Below are positions 22,416-31,419 of a DNA stretch of 33,169 nucleotides, in pieces. The position numbers and the translations under genes are program-made. Origin of the DNA: Nocardia aurantiaca (GTDB lineage Bacteria > Actinomycetota > Actinomycetes > Mycobacteriales > Mycobacteriaceae); the NCBI RefSeq assembly GCF_009708175.1, contig NZ_WMBB01000024.1, positions 1-33,169 on the forward strand, read 5' to 3'. Position 1 is the first letter of the stretch. Each line of letters starts with the position of its first letter. Below the pieces are notes generated by a model. The model worked only from the letters and a program-made list of their open reading frames with translations. It was not told the DNA's origin and made no database searches.

Positions 22416-24883
22416 CCTCGACAGTGAGCTCCACAACCGGCGGCGGGGTGACACCCACCGACATGGTGACCGTCACCATCGACGGGACAACGGTGTCCGT
22501 GCCCGCCGGCACGCTGGTGATCCGGGCCGCCGAACTCATCGGCACCCAGATCCCGCGCTTCTGCGACCATCCCCTACTCGATCCGGTCGGCGCCTGCCGA
22601 CAGTGCCTGGTCGAGGTGGAAGGGCAGCGCAAGCCAGTCGCCTCCTGCACCCAGACCGTGGCCGACGGCATGGTGATCAGCACCCAGCTCTCCTCCCCCG
22701 TCGCCGCGAAGGCCCAGGAGGGGGTGATGGAGCTGCTGCTCATCAACCATCCCCTCGACTGCCCGGTGTGCGACAAGGGCGGTGAGTGCCCGCTGCAGAA
22801 CCAGGCCATGTCCACCGGCCGCGCCGAATCCCGCTTCGACGGCGAGAAGCGCACCTACCCGAAGCCGATCCCGCTCTCCACGGCCATCCTGCTGGACCGG
22901 GAACGCTGCGTGCTATGTGCCCGCTGCACCCGATTCTCACAGCAGGTGGCCGGTGACCCGTTCATCGAAATGATGGATCGTGGTGCGCTGCAACAGGTCG
23001 GCATCGCCGCCGGGGAGCCCATGGACTCGTACTTCTCCGGAAACACCGTGCAGATCTGCCCGGTGGGCGCGCTCACCGGCAGCACCTACCGCTTCCGCGC
23101 CCGTCCCTTCGACCTGGTCTCCAGCCCCGCCGTGTGCGAGCACTGCGCCTCGGGCTGCGCCCAGCGCACCGACCACCGCCGCGGCAAGATCATGCGTCGG
23201 CTGGCCGGCGACGACCCGCAGGTGAATGAGGAATGGAACTGCGACAAGGGCCGTTTCGCCTTCGCCTACGCCACCGAGAGAGACCGGCTCACGACGCCGC
23301 TGGTGCGCAGCTGGAAGGACGGCACACTTCAGCCCGCGTCTTGGTCGGAGGCGATCAATGCCGCCGCTCGTGGGCTCGCGTCGGCACGGAGCAAGGCCGG
23401 AGTGCTCATCGGCGGCCGCGTCACGCTCGAGGACGCCTACGCGTACTCCAAGTTCGCGCGAGTCGCGTTGAACACCAACGATATCGACTTCCGCGCCCGC
23501 GATCACTCCGCCGAGGAGGCCGACTTCCTGGCGGCTCGCATTGCGGGACAGGGCATCACGGTCGACTACGCGGCGCTCGAACGCGCGCCGTTCGTGTTGC
23601 TGGTCGGCTTCGAGGCCGAAGAGGAATCGCCGATGGTGTATCTGCGGCTGCGGAAGGCGGCCCGCAAGAACGGCACCCCGATCTACTCGCTGGCCCCCTA
23701 CGCGACCCGGGGCCTGCAGCGCATGTCCGGCACCCTGCTGCTCACCGCGCCCGGTGCCGAGCCGCACGTGCTGGAGTCCATCCGCACCGGCGCAACCGAT
23801 GCCGGCGCAACCGGCTACGCGCGACTGCATGAGGTCTGCAATCTGCTGCGCGAGCCCGGTGCGCTCATCCTGGCCGGTGAACGCCTCGGCGGCATTCCTG
23901 GCGGCCTGTCCGCCGCTGCCCGCCTGGCCGACGAGACCGGCGCCGCCCTGGCCTGGATCCCGCGCCGCGCCGGTGAGCGCGGCGCGCTCGAGGCGGGCGC
24001 TCTCCCGGTTCTCCTCCCAGGAGGGCGCCCCGTCGCGGATCCCGCGGCGCGCCAACAGGTTCGGGATGCCTGGAACGTGACCGAGCTGCCCACCGCACCG
24101 GGTCGTGACACCTCCGCCATCCTGGCCGCCGCGCCGTCGCTGGGCGCCCTCCTCATCGCCGGTGTCGAGGTCGACGATCTGCCCGACCCGCATGCCGCCT
24201 TGATGGCCATCGACGCCGCGAGCTTCGTGGTGTCGATGGAGCTGCGCCACAGCGACATCAGCGAGCGCGCCGACGTGGTCTTCCCGGTGGCCTCGGCCAT
24301 GGAGAAGACTGGCACCTTCCTCACCTGGGAGGGCCGCCACCGCCAGTTCGACGCCGCACTGCGCGACCCCACCGTGCGCCGCGAAGCCGCGCCGCTGCCC
24401 GAATACCGGGTACTCGACGCGATCGCCGCGGACATGGGCATTCGCCTCGGCCTGCCCGACGCGGCCAGCGCCCGAGCCGAATTGGCCGATCTGGGCACCT
24501 GGGACGGCCCGGCCGCCGCGGCTGCGGTACACCGTCCGCACCCCATAGCCCAGCCCAGTCCCGGTACCGCTGTGCTCGCGTCGTGGCGCATGCTCATCGA
24601 CCGCGGACGCCTCCAGGACGGCGAACCCAATCTGGCCGGCACCGCCCGCCCCCCGGTAATACGGCTGTCCGCCCAGACCGCCGCCGAGATCGGCGCGACC
24701 ACCGGCGATCCGGTGACGATCGGCAACGACCACGGTCACATCACCCTGCCCCTGGTCATCACCGAGATGCCCGACCGCGTGGTGTGGCTGCCCATGAATT
24801 CCCCCGGCTCCGAGGTGCTGGTGCAGCTCGGCACCACACCCGGCCACCTCGTGCGTATCCGACGGGAGGACCACCGTGAGTGA
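22412..24883 (+). CDS. nuoG: NADH-quinone oxidoreductase subunit G
   Basis: The largest peripheral subunit (823 residues) carries a chain of iron-sulfur clusters. The N-terminal [2Fe-2S] domain uses Cys51, Cys62, Cys65 and Cys79. The next [4Fe-4S] has the His113, Cys117, Cys120, Cys126 pattern, in HPLDCPVCDKGGEC. A further [4Fe-4S] uses Cys166, Cys169, Cys172 and Cys216. The off-path cluster N7 is kept, with Cys242, Cys245, Cys249 and Cys277 (C-x2-C-x3-C-x27-C), as in E. coli and Thermus. The remainder is a molybdopterin-oxidoreductase-like domain without need of cofactor, ending in the 'aspartate decarboxylase-like' barrel. The ATG at 22412 overlaps the nuoF stop; the end overlaps the next gene by 8 nt. 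Confidence 0.96.
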   Translation: MTSTVSSTTGGGVTPTDMVTVTIDGTTVSVPAGTLVIRAAELIGTQIPRFCDHPLLDPVGACRQCLVEVEGQRKPVASCTQTVADGMVISTQLSSPVAAKAQEGVMELLLINHPLDCPVCDKGGECPLQNQAMSTGRAESRFDGEKRTYPKPIPLSTAILLDRERCVLCARCTRFSQQVAGDPFIEMMDRGALQQVGIAAGEPMDSYFSGNTVQICPVGALTGSTYRFRARPFDLVSSPAVCEHCASGCAQRTDHRRGKIMRRLAGDDPQVNEEWNCDKGRFAFAYATERDRLTTPLVRSWKDGTLQPASWSEAINAAARGLASARSKAGVLIGGRVTLEDAYAYSKFARVALNTNDIDFRARDHSAEEADFLAARIAGQGITVDYAALERAPFVLLVGFEAEEESPMVYLRLRKAARKNGTPIYSLAPYATRGLQRMSGTLLLTAPGAEPHVLESIRTGATDAGATGYARLHEVCNLLREPGALILAGERLGGIPGGLSAAARLADETGAALAWIPRRAGERGALEAGALPVLLPGGRPVADPAARQQVRDAWNVTELPTAPGRDTSAILAAAPSLGALLIAGVEVDDLPDPHAALMAIDAASFVVSMELRHSDISERADVVFPVASAMEKTGTFLTWEGRHRQFDAALRDPTVRREAAPLPEYRVLDAIAADMGIRLGLPDAASARAELADLGTWDGPAAAAAVHRPHPIAQPSPGTAVLASWRMLIDRGRLQDGEPNLAGTARPPVIRLSAQTAAEIGATTGDPVTIGNDHGHITLPLVITEMPDRVVWLPMNSPGSEVLVQLGTTPGHLVRIRREDHRE

Positions 24884-26726
24884 ACTCGATCTGATCAGGG
24901 TGTTCGCGGGGCCCTCCGTGGTGACGCAGGCTGCCTCCTCCGGGCCCGACGCGAGCACCCTGAGTATGTTCGGCCACGACCCGTGGTGGCTGGTGCTGGT
25001 CAAGTCCATCGGCATCTTCATATTCCTGCTGCTGACGCCGATGCTCGCGGTGTACGCCGAACGCAAGATCGTGGCCTTCATGCAGATGCGCGTCGGCCCC
25101 AACCGGGTCGGCCCGCGCGGCAGTCTGCAGTCCATCGCCGACGGCGTGAAGATGCTCCTCAAGGAGGACATCGTCCCGGCCATCGTGGACAAGCCGATCT
25201 TCATTCTCGCGCCGGTGATCTCGCTGATCCCGGCCGTGATGGCGTTCGCGGTGATCCCGCTCGGGCCGCAGGTCAGCATGTTCGGGCACCGGACGCCATT
25301 GCAGCTCACCGATATGCCCGTGGGCGTGCTCTTCATCCTGGCTATGACCTCGATCGGTGTGTACGGCATCGTGCTGGCGGGCTGGGCGTCGGGTTCCACC
25401 TACCCACTGCTCGGCGGTCTGCGCTCCACCGCGCAGGTCATCTCCTACGAGATCGCCATGGCGCTGTGCTTCGCGGCGGTGTTCTTGCTCTCGGGCACGA
25501 TGGCAACCTCGGGAATCGTCAAGGCGCAGAACGGAACGTGGTATGTCTTCCTGCTGCTGCCGTCGTTCCTGATCTACGCGGTGTCCATGGTCGGTGAGAC
25601 CAACCGCGCGCCCTTCGACCTCCCCGAGGCCGAAGGCGAGCTTGTCGGCGGCTTCCATACCGAGTACTCCTCGCTCAAGTTCGCCATGTTCATGATGGCC
25701 GAGTACATCAACATGGCCACCGTGTCGGCGCTGGCCACCACGCTGTTCTTCGGCGGCTGGCACGCGCCGTTCCCGATCAGCCTGTGGGCGGGCGCGAACT
25801 CGGGCTGGTGGCCCCTGCTGTGGTTCATCGCCAAGGTGTGGACGTTCCTGTTCGTATTCGTCTGGCTGCGCGGCACGCTGCCCCGACTGCGCTACGACCA
25901 GTTCATGAACTTGGGCTGGAAGCTGCTGATCCCGGTGTCACTGGCCTGGGTCATGTTCGTGGCCACGCTGAAGGTGTTGCAGGACAACGGGGCCCATATC
26001 GAGACGCCGGGCCTGGTAATCGGCGGGATCGTGGTCGCGGCCATGCTGCTGGGGCTGGTGATCCGGGCCGGACACGCGGGCGACGACCGCACCAAGGCTG
26101 CGCCGGACCCGGACTCCACCCGGGAGTACTCCGAGTTCCCGGTGCCGCCGATGCCCGCCGCACCTCTGGCGGCCGCGCCGAAACCCGGTCTGTTGGAACC
26201 GCTCGGTGGCTTCATGGTCACCGCGTCCACCATGTTCAAGAAGCCCAACACCGAGCTCTACCCCGAGGTCAAGACCCCGACCGCGCCGCGCTATCACGGC
26301 CGACACCAGCTCAATCGGCACCCGGATGGCCTCGAGAAATGCATCGGCTGCGAACTCTGCGCGTGGGCCTGCCCGGCCGACGCCATCTATGTCGAGGGCG
26401 CCGACAACACCGAGAACGAACGCTACTCTCCCGGTGAGCGGTACGGCCGCGTCTACCAGATCAACTACCTGCGCTGCATCGGCTGCGGCCTGTGCATCGA
26501 GGCGTGCCCGACCCGAGCGCTGACCATGACCAACGACTACGAGCTCGCCGACGACAATCGCGCCGACCTCATCTACGAGAAGCAGGACCTTCTCGCGCCG
26601 ATGCAGCCGGGCATGATCGCCCCGCCGCACGCCATGTACCCCGGCGCTGACGAGGGCTCCTACTACCGCGGTGAAGTTCCCGGCGCCGCAAGCGAACTCG
26701 CCGGAGCGGAAGGGGCGCAGAAATGA
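24876..26726 (+). CDS. nuoHI: Fused NADH-quinone oxidoreductase subunits H and I
   Basis: One 616-codon frame encodes two normally separate subunits. Residues about 1-437 are NuoH, the membrane anchor at the quinone site: VYAERKIVAFMQMRVGPNR (59-77), ETNRAPFDLPEAEGEL (241-256), about nine helices, then a Pro/Ala-rich tail. Residues about 438-616 are NuoI with two [4Fe-4S] sets, Cys489/492/495/499 and Cys534/537/540/544, each C-x2-C-x2-C-x3-C-P. At the join (26187-26195) the codons run Lys-Pro-Gly-Leu-Leu-Glu with no stop or Met; LLEPLGGFMVT is where NuoI usually begins. The helix near 379-397 would put the tail on the cytoplasmic side, where NuoI belongs. The start is GTG at 24876 after GGGAGG. 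A deletion or base error at the join is the alternative. Confidence 0.93.
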   Translation: MSELDLIRVFAGPSVVTQAASSGPDASTLSMFGHDPWWLVLVKSIGIFIFLLLTPMLAVYAERKIVAFMQMRVGPNRVGPRGSLQSIADGVKMLLKEDIVPAIVDKPIFILAPVISLIPAVMAFAVIPLGPQVSMFGHRTPLQLTDMPVGVLFILAMTSIGVYGIVLAGWASGSTYPLLGGLRSTAQVISYEIAMALCFAAVFLLSGTMATSGIVKAQNGTWYVFLLLPSFLIYAVSMVGETNRAPFDLPEAEGELVGGFHTEYSSLKFAMFMMAEYINMATVSALATTLFFGGWHAPFPISLWAGANSGWWPLLWFIAKVWTFLFVFVWLRGTLPRLRYDQFMNLGWKLLIPVSLAWVMFVATLKVLQDNGAHIETPGLVIGGIVVAAMLLGLVIRAGHAGDDRTKAAPDPDSTREYSEFPVPPMPAAPLAAAPKPGLLEPLGGFMVTASTMFKKPNTELYPEVKTPTAPRYHGRHQLNRHPDGLEKCIGCELCAWACPADAIYVEGADNTENERYSPGERYGRVYQINYLRCIGCGLCIEACPTRALTMTNDYELADDNRADLIYEKQDLLAPMQPGMIAPPHAMYPGADEGSYYRGEVPGAASELAGAEGAQK

Positions 26727-27586
26727 TCGACATGACGGCCCAACCGGCCCAGCAGATCGTCACCCATACCTCCACCGGTGAGGCGGTGCAGTTCTGGATC
26801 CTCGCCGTGGTCGCGGTACTGGGCGCGCTCGGCATGGTGTCCGCGCGCAAGGCCGTGCACTCGGCACTGTGCCTGGCCGCCACCATGATCACGCTGTCGG
26901 CCTTCTACATCGCACAGAGCGCGCTGTTCCTGGGCGTCGTGCAGATCGTCGTCTACACCGGTGCGGTCATGATGCTGTTCCTGTTCGTGCTCATGCTCGT
27001 CGGCGTGGATTCCGCGGAATCGCTGCGCGAAACCCTGCGCGGTCAGCGGCTCGCGGTCATCGTGGTCGGCATCGGATTCGGCATGCTGCTCATCGGCGGC
27101 ATCGCGAACGGGATGAGCGGCAAGAGCGTCGCCGAGACCGGACCCGGCCTGGGCGGCAACGACACCATCGGGGCGCTGGCCGAACTCATCTTCGTGCGCT
27201 ACGTGTGGGCGTTCGAGCTCACCGGCGCGCTGCTCATCACCGCCACCATCGGCGCCATGGTGCTCGCGCACCGCGAGAAGTTCGGGCCGCGCACCGATCA
27301 GCGGACGCTGTCGAAGGAACGCTTCCGCCAGGGCACGCGGGTCACGCCGCTGCCCACGCCCGGCGTGTATGCCCGCCACAATGCCGTCGATGCGCCCGCG
27401 CGACTGCCGGACGGCTCCTTCGAGGAGCTGTCGGTCAGCACCATCCTGCGGCACCGGCGCAACCGCGCTCACACTGAGGCTGCGGTCCTCACCGTCGGCG
27501 ATGGCGGTGACATTCAAGGGCGCGGCAACGGCCACAACGACAACGGCGAGAACGGCAACGACTCCCACGAGGAAGGCTTGCGGTGA
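26723..27586 (+). CDS. nuoJ: NADH-quinone oxidoreductase subunit J
   Basis: This is a small antiporter-linker membrane subunit with five helices in the first about 190 residues (287 in total). Motifs include VVQIVVYTGAVMMLFLFVLML in the third helix, whose pi-bulge region is family-typical. The 90-residue tail is hydrophilic and ends in a Gly/Asn/Asp-rich stretch (GRGNGHNDNGENGND) without recognised function; E. coli NuoJ has no such tail, while actinobacterial NuoJ is usually long. The ATG at 26723 overlaps the fused nuoHI stop (ATGA), so translational coupling continues across the fusion gene. Confidence 0.95.
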   Translation: MIDMTAQPAQQIVTHTSTGEAVQFWILAVVAVLGALGMVSARKAVHSALCLAATMITLSAFYIAQSALFLGVVQIVVYTGAVMMLFLFVLMLVGVDSAESLRETLRGQRLAVIVVGIGFGMLLIGGIANGMSGKSVAETGPGLGGNDTIGALAELIFVRYVWAFELTGALLITATIGAMVLAHREKFGPRTDQRTLSKERFRQGTRVTPLPTPGVYARHNAVDAPARLPDGSFEELSVSTILRHRRNRAHTEAAVLTVGDGGDIQGRGNGHNDNGENGNDSHEEGLR

Positions 27587-27882
27587 ATCCGGACAACTAT
27601 CTGTATCTCTCGGCCCTGCTCTTCACCATCGGCGCGGCCGGAGTCTTGGTGCGGCGCAATGCCATCGTGGTGTTCATGTGCATCGAGCTCATGCTCAATG
27701 CGGTGAATCTCGCCTTCGTCACCTTCGCCCGCACGCACGGCAACCTGGACGGCCAGGTGTTCGCCTTCTTCACCATGGTGGTGGCCGCCGCCGAGGTCGT
27801 GGTCGGGCTGGCCATCATCATGAGCATCTTCCGCGCCCGCCGCTCGACCTCGGTCGACGACGCCAGCCTGCTGCGGTACTGA
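27583..27882 (+). CDS. nuoK: NADH-quinone oxidoreductase subunit K
   Basis: The 99-residue, three-helix subunit is related to MrpC of multisubunit antiporters. The two buried glutamates of the proton path are present, Glu35 in FMCIELMLNAVNL and Glu71 in AAAEVVVGLAI, at nearly the same numbers as in E. coli (36 and 72). The start is GTG at 27583, overlapping the nuoJ stop. nuoL begins 1 nt after its stop. Confidence 0.97.
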   Translation: MNPDNYLYLSALLFTIGAAGVLVRRNAIVVFMCIELMLNAVNLAFVTFARTHGNLDGQVFAFFTMVVAAAEVVVGLAIIMSIFRARRSTSVDDASLLRY

Positions 27883-27883
27883 C

Positions 27884-29773
27884 ATGGATACCGCACAGAT
27901 AATGCTGTGGCTGCTGCCGGCGCTCCCGCTCGCCGGCGCCGTGGTCCTGTTGCTGTTCGGCAGGGTGAGTGACACGTGGGGCCACCTGCTGGGCACCGCG
28001 CTGGCGCTGGCCTCGTTCGGGGTGGCGGCCTGGGCGTTCAGCGAGATGCTGGACCGGTCGGATTCCCAACGGGCCGTGCGCTACAACCTATTCGAGTGGC
28101 TGCCGGTGACCGGGCTGAAGGTGGACTTCGCGCTGCAACTGGATCAGCTGTCGATGTGCTTCGCACTGCTGATCACCGGCGTCGGTTCGCTGATCCATAT
28201 CTACTCGGTCGGCTACATGGCCCACGATCCGGGCCGGCGGCGGTTCTTCGCCTACCTCAACCTGTTTCTGGCCGCCATGCTGGTGCTGGTCCTCGCAGAC
28301 AACTATCTGGTGCTGTACCTCGGCTGGGAAGGCGTCGGCCTGGCGTCCTACCTGCTGATCGGGTTCTGGTACGAGAAGCCCTCCGCCGCAACGGCCGCCA
28401 AGAAGGCGTTCGTGGTCAACCGGGTCGGCGACATGGGATTGGCCATCGCGCTCATGATCATGTTCGCGACCTTCGGGACCATCGACTTCCGGGGCGTGTT
28501 CGGGGCCGCTGACCACGCGAGCACCGGAACCCTCACGGCCATCGGGCTTCTGCTGCTGCTCGGCGCCTGCGGCAAGTCGGCACAGGTCCCGCTGCAGTCC
28601 TGGCTCGGGGACGCGATGGAGGGTCCGACTCCCGTGTCGGCGCTCATCCACGCGGCCACCATGGTCACCGCCGGTGTCTACCTGATCGCCCGGTCCAACC
28701 CGATCTTCGATCTGGCTCCGGGCGCGCAAGCAGCGGTCATGGCCGTCGGCGTGGTCACCTTGCTGTTCGGTGCCATCATCGGCTGCGCCAAGGACGACAT
28801 CAAGAAGGCCCTCGCGGCCTCGACCATGAGCCAGATCGGCTACATGGTCCTGGCCGCCGGGCTCGGCCCGGTCGGCTACGCGGCCGCCATCATGCACCTG
28901 CTGACCCACGGCTTCTTCAAGGCCGGGCTGTTCCTCGGTGCGGGATCGGTCATGCACGCCATGAATGACGAGACCGATATGCGCCGCTACGGCGGACTGC
29001 GCAAGCTGCTTCCCGTCACCTATGTCACCTTCGGCCTGGGATACCTTGCGATCCTCGGTGTTCCGCCCTTCGCGGGCTTCTGGTCCAAAGACCGGATCAT
29101 CGAAGCGGCGTTCGCGCACGGTGGGTTCGGCGGCATCGTCACCGGCTTCGCCGCGCTGTGCGGCGCGGGCATCACCGCCTACTACATGACCCGCGTCATG
29201 ATCCTCACGTTCTTCGGCGAACGCCGCTGGCGTGAGGGCGTGCACCCGCATGAGGCGCCCACCTCCATGACCGGACCGATGATCCTACTGGCGTTCGGAT
29301 CGGTGTTCTCCGGCATGCTCTTCGCCTACGGTTCCTCACTGACCAACTGGCTGGCCCCGGTCGTCGGCGAGCACCACGGCGAAGCGTTCATTCCCGCCTG
29401 GGCGATCACCTTCTTCGCGCTCGCGGTGGTAGCGGCGGGGATCTGGGTGGCCTACGACCAGTACGCGCGCGCCGAGATCCCCGAAACCGCGCCCGCCGCA
29501 AGCCCCCTCGTCGAGGCCGCCCGCCGCGACCTCTACGGCGACGCCGCCAACGAGGCCGCCTTCATGCGCCCCGGCCGGCATCTGACCCGCTTACTGGTCT
29601 TCGTCGACAACCGCGGCATCGACGGTCTGGTCAACACCACGGCGGCCGTCATCGGCGGCCTGTCTGCCCGGATCCGGCGCGTGCAAACCGGTTTCGTGCG
29701 CTCCTACGCCCTGTCCATGTTCACCGGCGCGGCCCTGGTGGTCGCCGCCCTGCTGGCGGTGAGGTTTCTGTGA
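27884..29773 (+). CDS. nuoL: NADH-quinone oxidoreductase subunit L
   Basis: This is the distal proton-pumping, antiporter-like subunit, 629 residues, with the long lateral helix and C-terminal anchor of the family. Key residues include Glu149 in YLGWEGVGLASYLLIGFW and Lys231 in GACGKSAQVPLQSWL, matching the E. coli Glu144 and Lys229 positions. HAATMVTAGVYLIARSNPIF and DDIKKALAASTMSQIGYM are the conserved half-channel regions. The ATG at 27884 starts 1 nt after nuoK. It ends in an overlap with nuoM (GTGA). Confidence 0.97.
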   Translation: MDTAQIMLWLLPALPLAGAVVLLLFGRVSDTWGHLLGTALALASFGVAAWAFSEMLDRSDSQRAVRYNLFEWLPVTGLKVDFALQLDQLSMCFALLITGVGSLIHIYSVGYMAHDPGRRRFFAYLNLFLAAMLVLVLADNYLVLYLGWEGVGLASYLLIGFWYEKPSAATAAKKAFVVNRVGDMGLAIALMIMFATFGTIDFRGVFGAADHASTGTLTAIGLLLLLGACGKSAQVPLQSWLGDAMEGPTPVSALIHAATMVTAGVYLIARSNPIFDLAPGAQAAVMAVGVVTLLFGAIIGCAKDDIKKALAASTMSQIGYMVLAAGLGPVGYAAAIMHLLTHGFFKAGLFLGAGSVMHAMNDETDMRRYGGLRKLLPVTYVTFGLGYLAILGVPPFAGFWSKDRIIEAAFAHGGFGGIVTGFAALCGAGITAYYMTRVMILTFFGERRWREGVHPHEAPTSMTGPMILLAFGSVFSGMLFAYGSSLTNWLAPVVGEHHGEAFIPAWAITFFALAVVAAGIWVAYDQYARAEIPETAPAASPLVEAARRDLYGDAANEAAFMRPGRHLTRLLVFVDNRGIDGLVNTTAAVIGGLSARIRRVQTGFVRSYALSMFTGAALVVAALLAVRFL

Positions 29774-31419
29774 ACGAGCTTGCGAGTTCATCATCGGGCA
29801 CGGTGAGCGGATTTCCCTGGCTGACCGCGCTGTGGGCGATGCCCCTGGTCGGAGCCGCTCTCGCGCTGCTGTTCCCTGCGGGCTGGCGCACCGGAGTGCG
29901 GGCTTTCGCGCTGCTGGTCTCGTTGGGCCCCCTCGGCGTCGGCATCTGGCTGGCCACGCAATTCGAAACCGGTGGAGAGCAATACCAATTCGTCGAGAAT
30001 CAGCAGTGGATCCCGGCCTTCGGGGCGGGTTACACCCTCGGCATGGACGGCATCGCCCTGGTTCTGGTCCTGCTGACCGCCGGTCTGGTGCCGCTGCTGC
30101 TGGTCGCCGGATGGCAGGACGAGCGTGAGGTCGGCACCGGCCCGCGCGTCGCGCACCTCTACGTCGCACTCACCCTGGTCGTCGAGTCCATGGTGCTGAT
30201 CTCGTTCACCGCGTTGGACATTCTGCTGTTCTACGTGTTCTTCGAGGTCATGCTCATCCCGATGTACTTCCTCATCGGCGGCTTCGGCCCGCGGACCGGG
30301 AATGTGGCGGCGCGACAGCAGCGGTCGCGGGCGGCGGTGAAGTTCCTGCTGTACAACCTGTTCGGCGGACTCATCATGCTGGCCGCGGTTATCGGGCTGT
30401 ACGTCATCACCGCGCGCGAGAAGCTGGGCAGCGGCGGCGGTGGGACGTTCGACTTTCGAACGGTCATGGAGGCGGCCAACTCCGGCCACCTCGGCGCGAC
30501 TCCGGCGGTTCTGAACGCTTTGTTCCTCGGCTTCATGTTCGCGTTCGCAGTGAAGGCGCCGCTGTGGCCGCTGCACACCTGGCTGCCGGATGCGGCGGTC
30601 GCGGCCACGCCGGCCAGCGCGGTGCTCATGATGGCGGTGGTCGACAAGGTCGGCACCTTCGGCATGCTGCGCTACTGTCTGCTGCTGTTCCCTTCGGCCA
30701 CATCGACTTACGCGCCGCTGATCAGCGTGCTCGCGGTGATCGGCATCATCTACGGCGCGCTGCTGGCCATCGGCCAGACCGACGTGATGCGCCTGATCGC
30801 TTACACCTCGATCTCCCACTTCGGCTTCATCATCCTGGGCATCTTCGCGCTGACCACCCAGGGCGGCACCGGCGCGACGCTGTACATGGTCAACCATGGC
30901 ATCTCCACCGCCGCACTGTTCCTGATCGCCGGATTCCTGGTGTCGCGCAGGGGATCCCGCCTCATCGCCGAGTTCGGCGGAGTCCAGAAGGTCGCGCCCG
31001 TCCTGGCGGGCACCTTCCTCATCTCCGGCCTGGCCACCCTCTCCCTGCCCGGCCTGGCGCCGTTCATCAGCGAATTCCTCGTCCTGATCGGCACATTCAC
31101 CCGTTACCCCGTGGCGGCGATCTTCGCGGCCTCCGCGCTGGTGCTGGCCGCGCTGTACGTGCTGTGGATGTACCAGCGGATGATGACCGGCCCGGTAAAA
31201 GAGGGCAACGAGCGACTCTACGACCTGCTCCCCCGCGAAATGGTGGTCGTGATCCCGCTGATCGTCGCGCTGCTGTTCTTGGGCGCGTACCCCAAACCGG
31301 CGCTGGACCGCATCGATCCGGCGGTCGCCCGCACCCTCACCACCATCGGACAGCACAATCCGGCCCCGGCCGTGCAGCCGGAGGCCGCCCAGACGAACAC
31401 CGGAGGTGCCCACAAATGA
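29770..31419 (+). CDS. nuoM: NADH-quinone oxidoreductase subunit M
   Basis: The 549-residue antiporter-like proton pump is homologous to NuoL and NuoN. Glu159 in FYVFFEVMLIPMYFLIG and Lys262 in FAVKAPLWPLHTWLPDA are the proton-path residues (Glu144 and Lys234 in E. coli). The DVMRLIAYTSISHFGFIILG segment is also typical. A glycine-rich loop (GSGGGGTF) lies around 220-227. The start is GTG at 29770, overlapping the nuoL stop. The stop overlaps the nuoN ATG. Confidence 0.97.
   Translation: MNELASSSSGTVSGFPWLTALWAMPLVGAALALLFPAGWRTGVRAFALLVSLGPLGVGIWLATQFETGGEQYQFVENQQWIPAFGAGYTLGMDGIALVLVLLTAGLVPLLLVAGWQDEREVGTGPRVAHLYVALTLVVESMVLISFTALDILLFYVFFEVMLIPMYFLIGGFGPRTGNVAARQQRSRAAVKFLLYNLFGGLIMLAAVIGLYVITAREKLGSGGGGTFDFRTVMEAANSGHLGATPAVLNALFLGFMFAFAVKAPLWPLHTWLPDAAVAATPASAVLMMAVVDKVGTFGMLRYCLLLFPSATSTYAPLISVLAVIGIIYGALLAIGQTDVMRLIAYTSISHFGFIILGIFALTTQGGTGATLYMVNHGISTAALFLIAGFLVSRRGSRLIAEFGGVQKVAPVLAGTFLISGLATLSLPGLAPFISEFLVLIGTFTRYPVAAIFAASALVLAALYVLWMYQRMMTGPVKEGNERLYDLLPREMVVVIPLIVALLFLGAYPKPALDRIDPAVARTLTTIGQHNPAPAVQPEAAQTNTGGAHK

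Noticed and set aside
22937..25399. Minus-strand open frame of 820 codons opposite nuoG and the start of nuoHI
   Set aside because: The opposite strand encodes NuoG with all cluster ligands; this frame is Arg/Gly/His-rich, matches no family and is a by-product of GC-rich third codon positions.
26193..26726. Separate nuoI gene starting at TTG 26193 or the ATG near 26214
   Set aside because: No stop ends NuoH before these codons and no ribosome-binding site precedes them, so a separate NuoI would need internal initiation; the fusion is the simpler reading.
29791..31413. Minus-strand open frame of 540 codons opposite nuoM
   Set aside because: It is exactly antisense to a clearly recognised nuoM and has a highly charged, Gln/Arg/His-rich composition unlike any protein.
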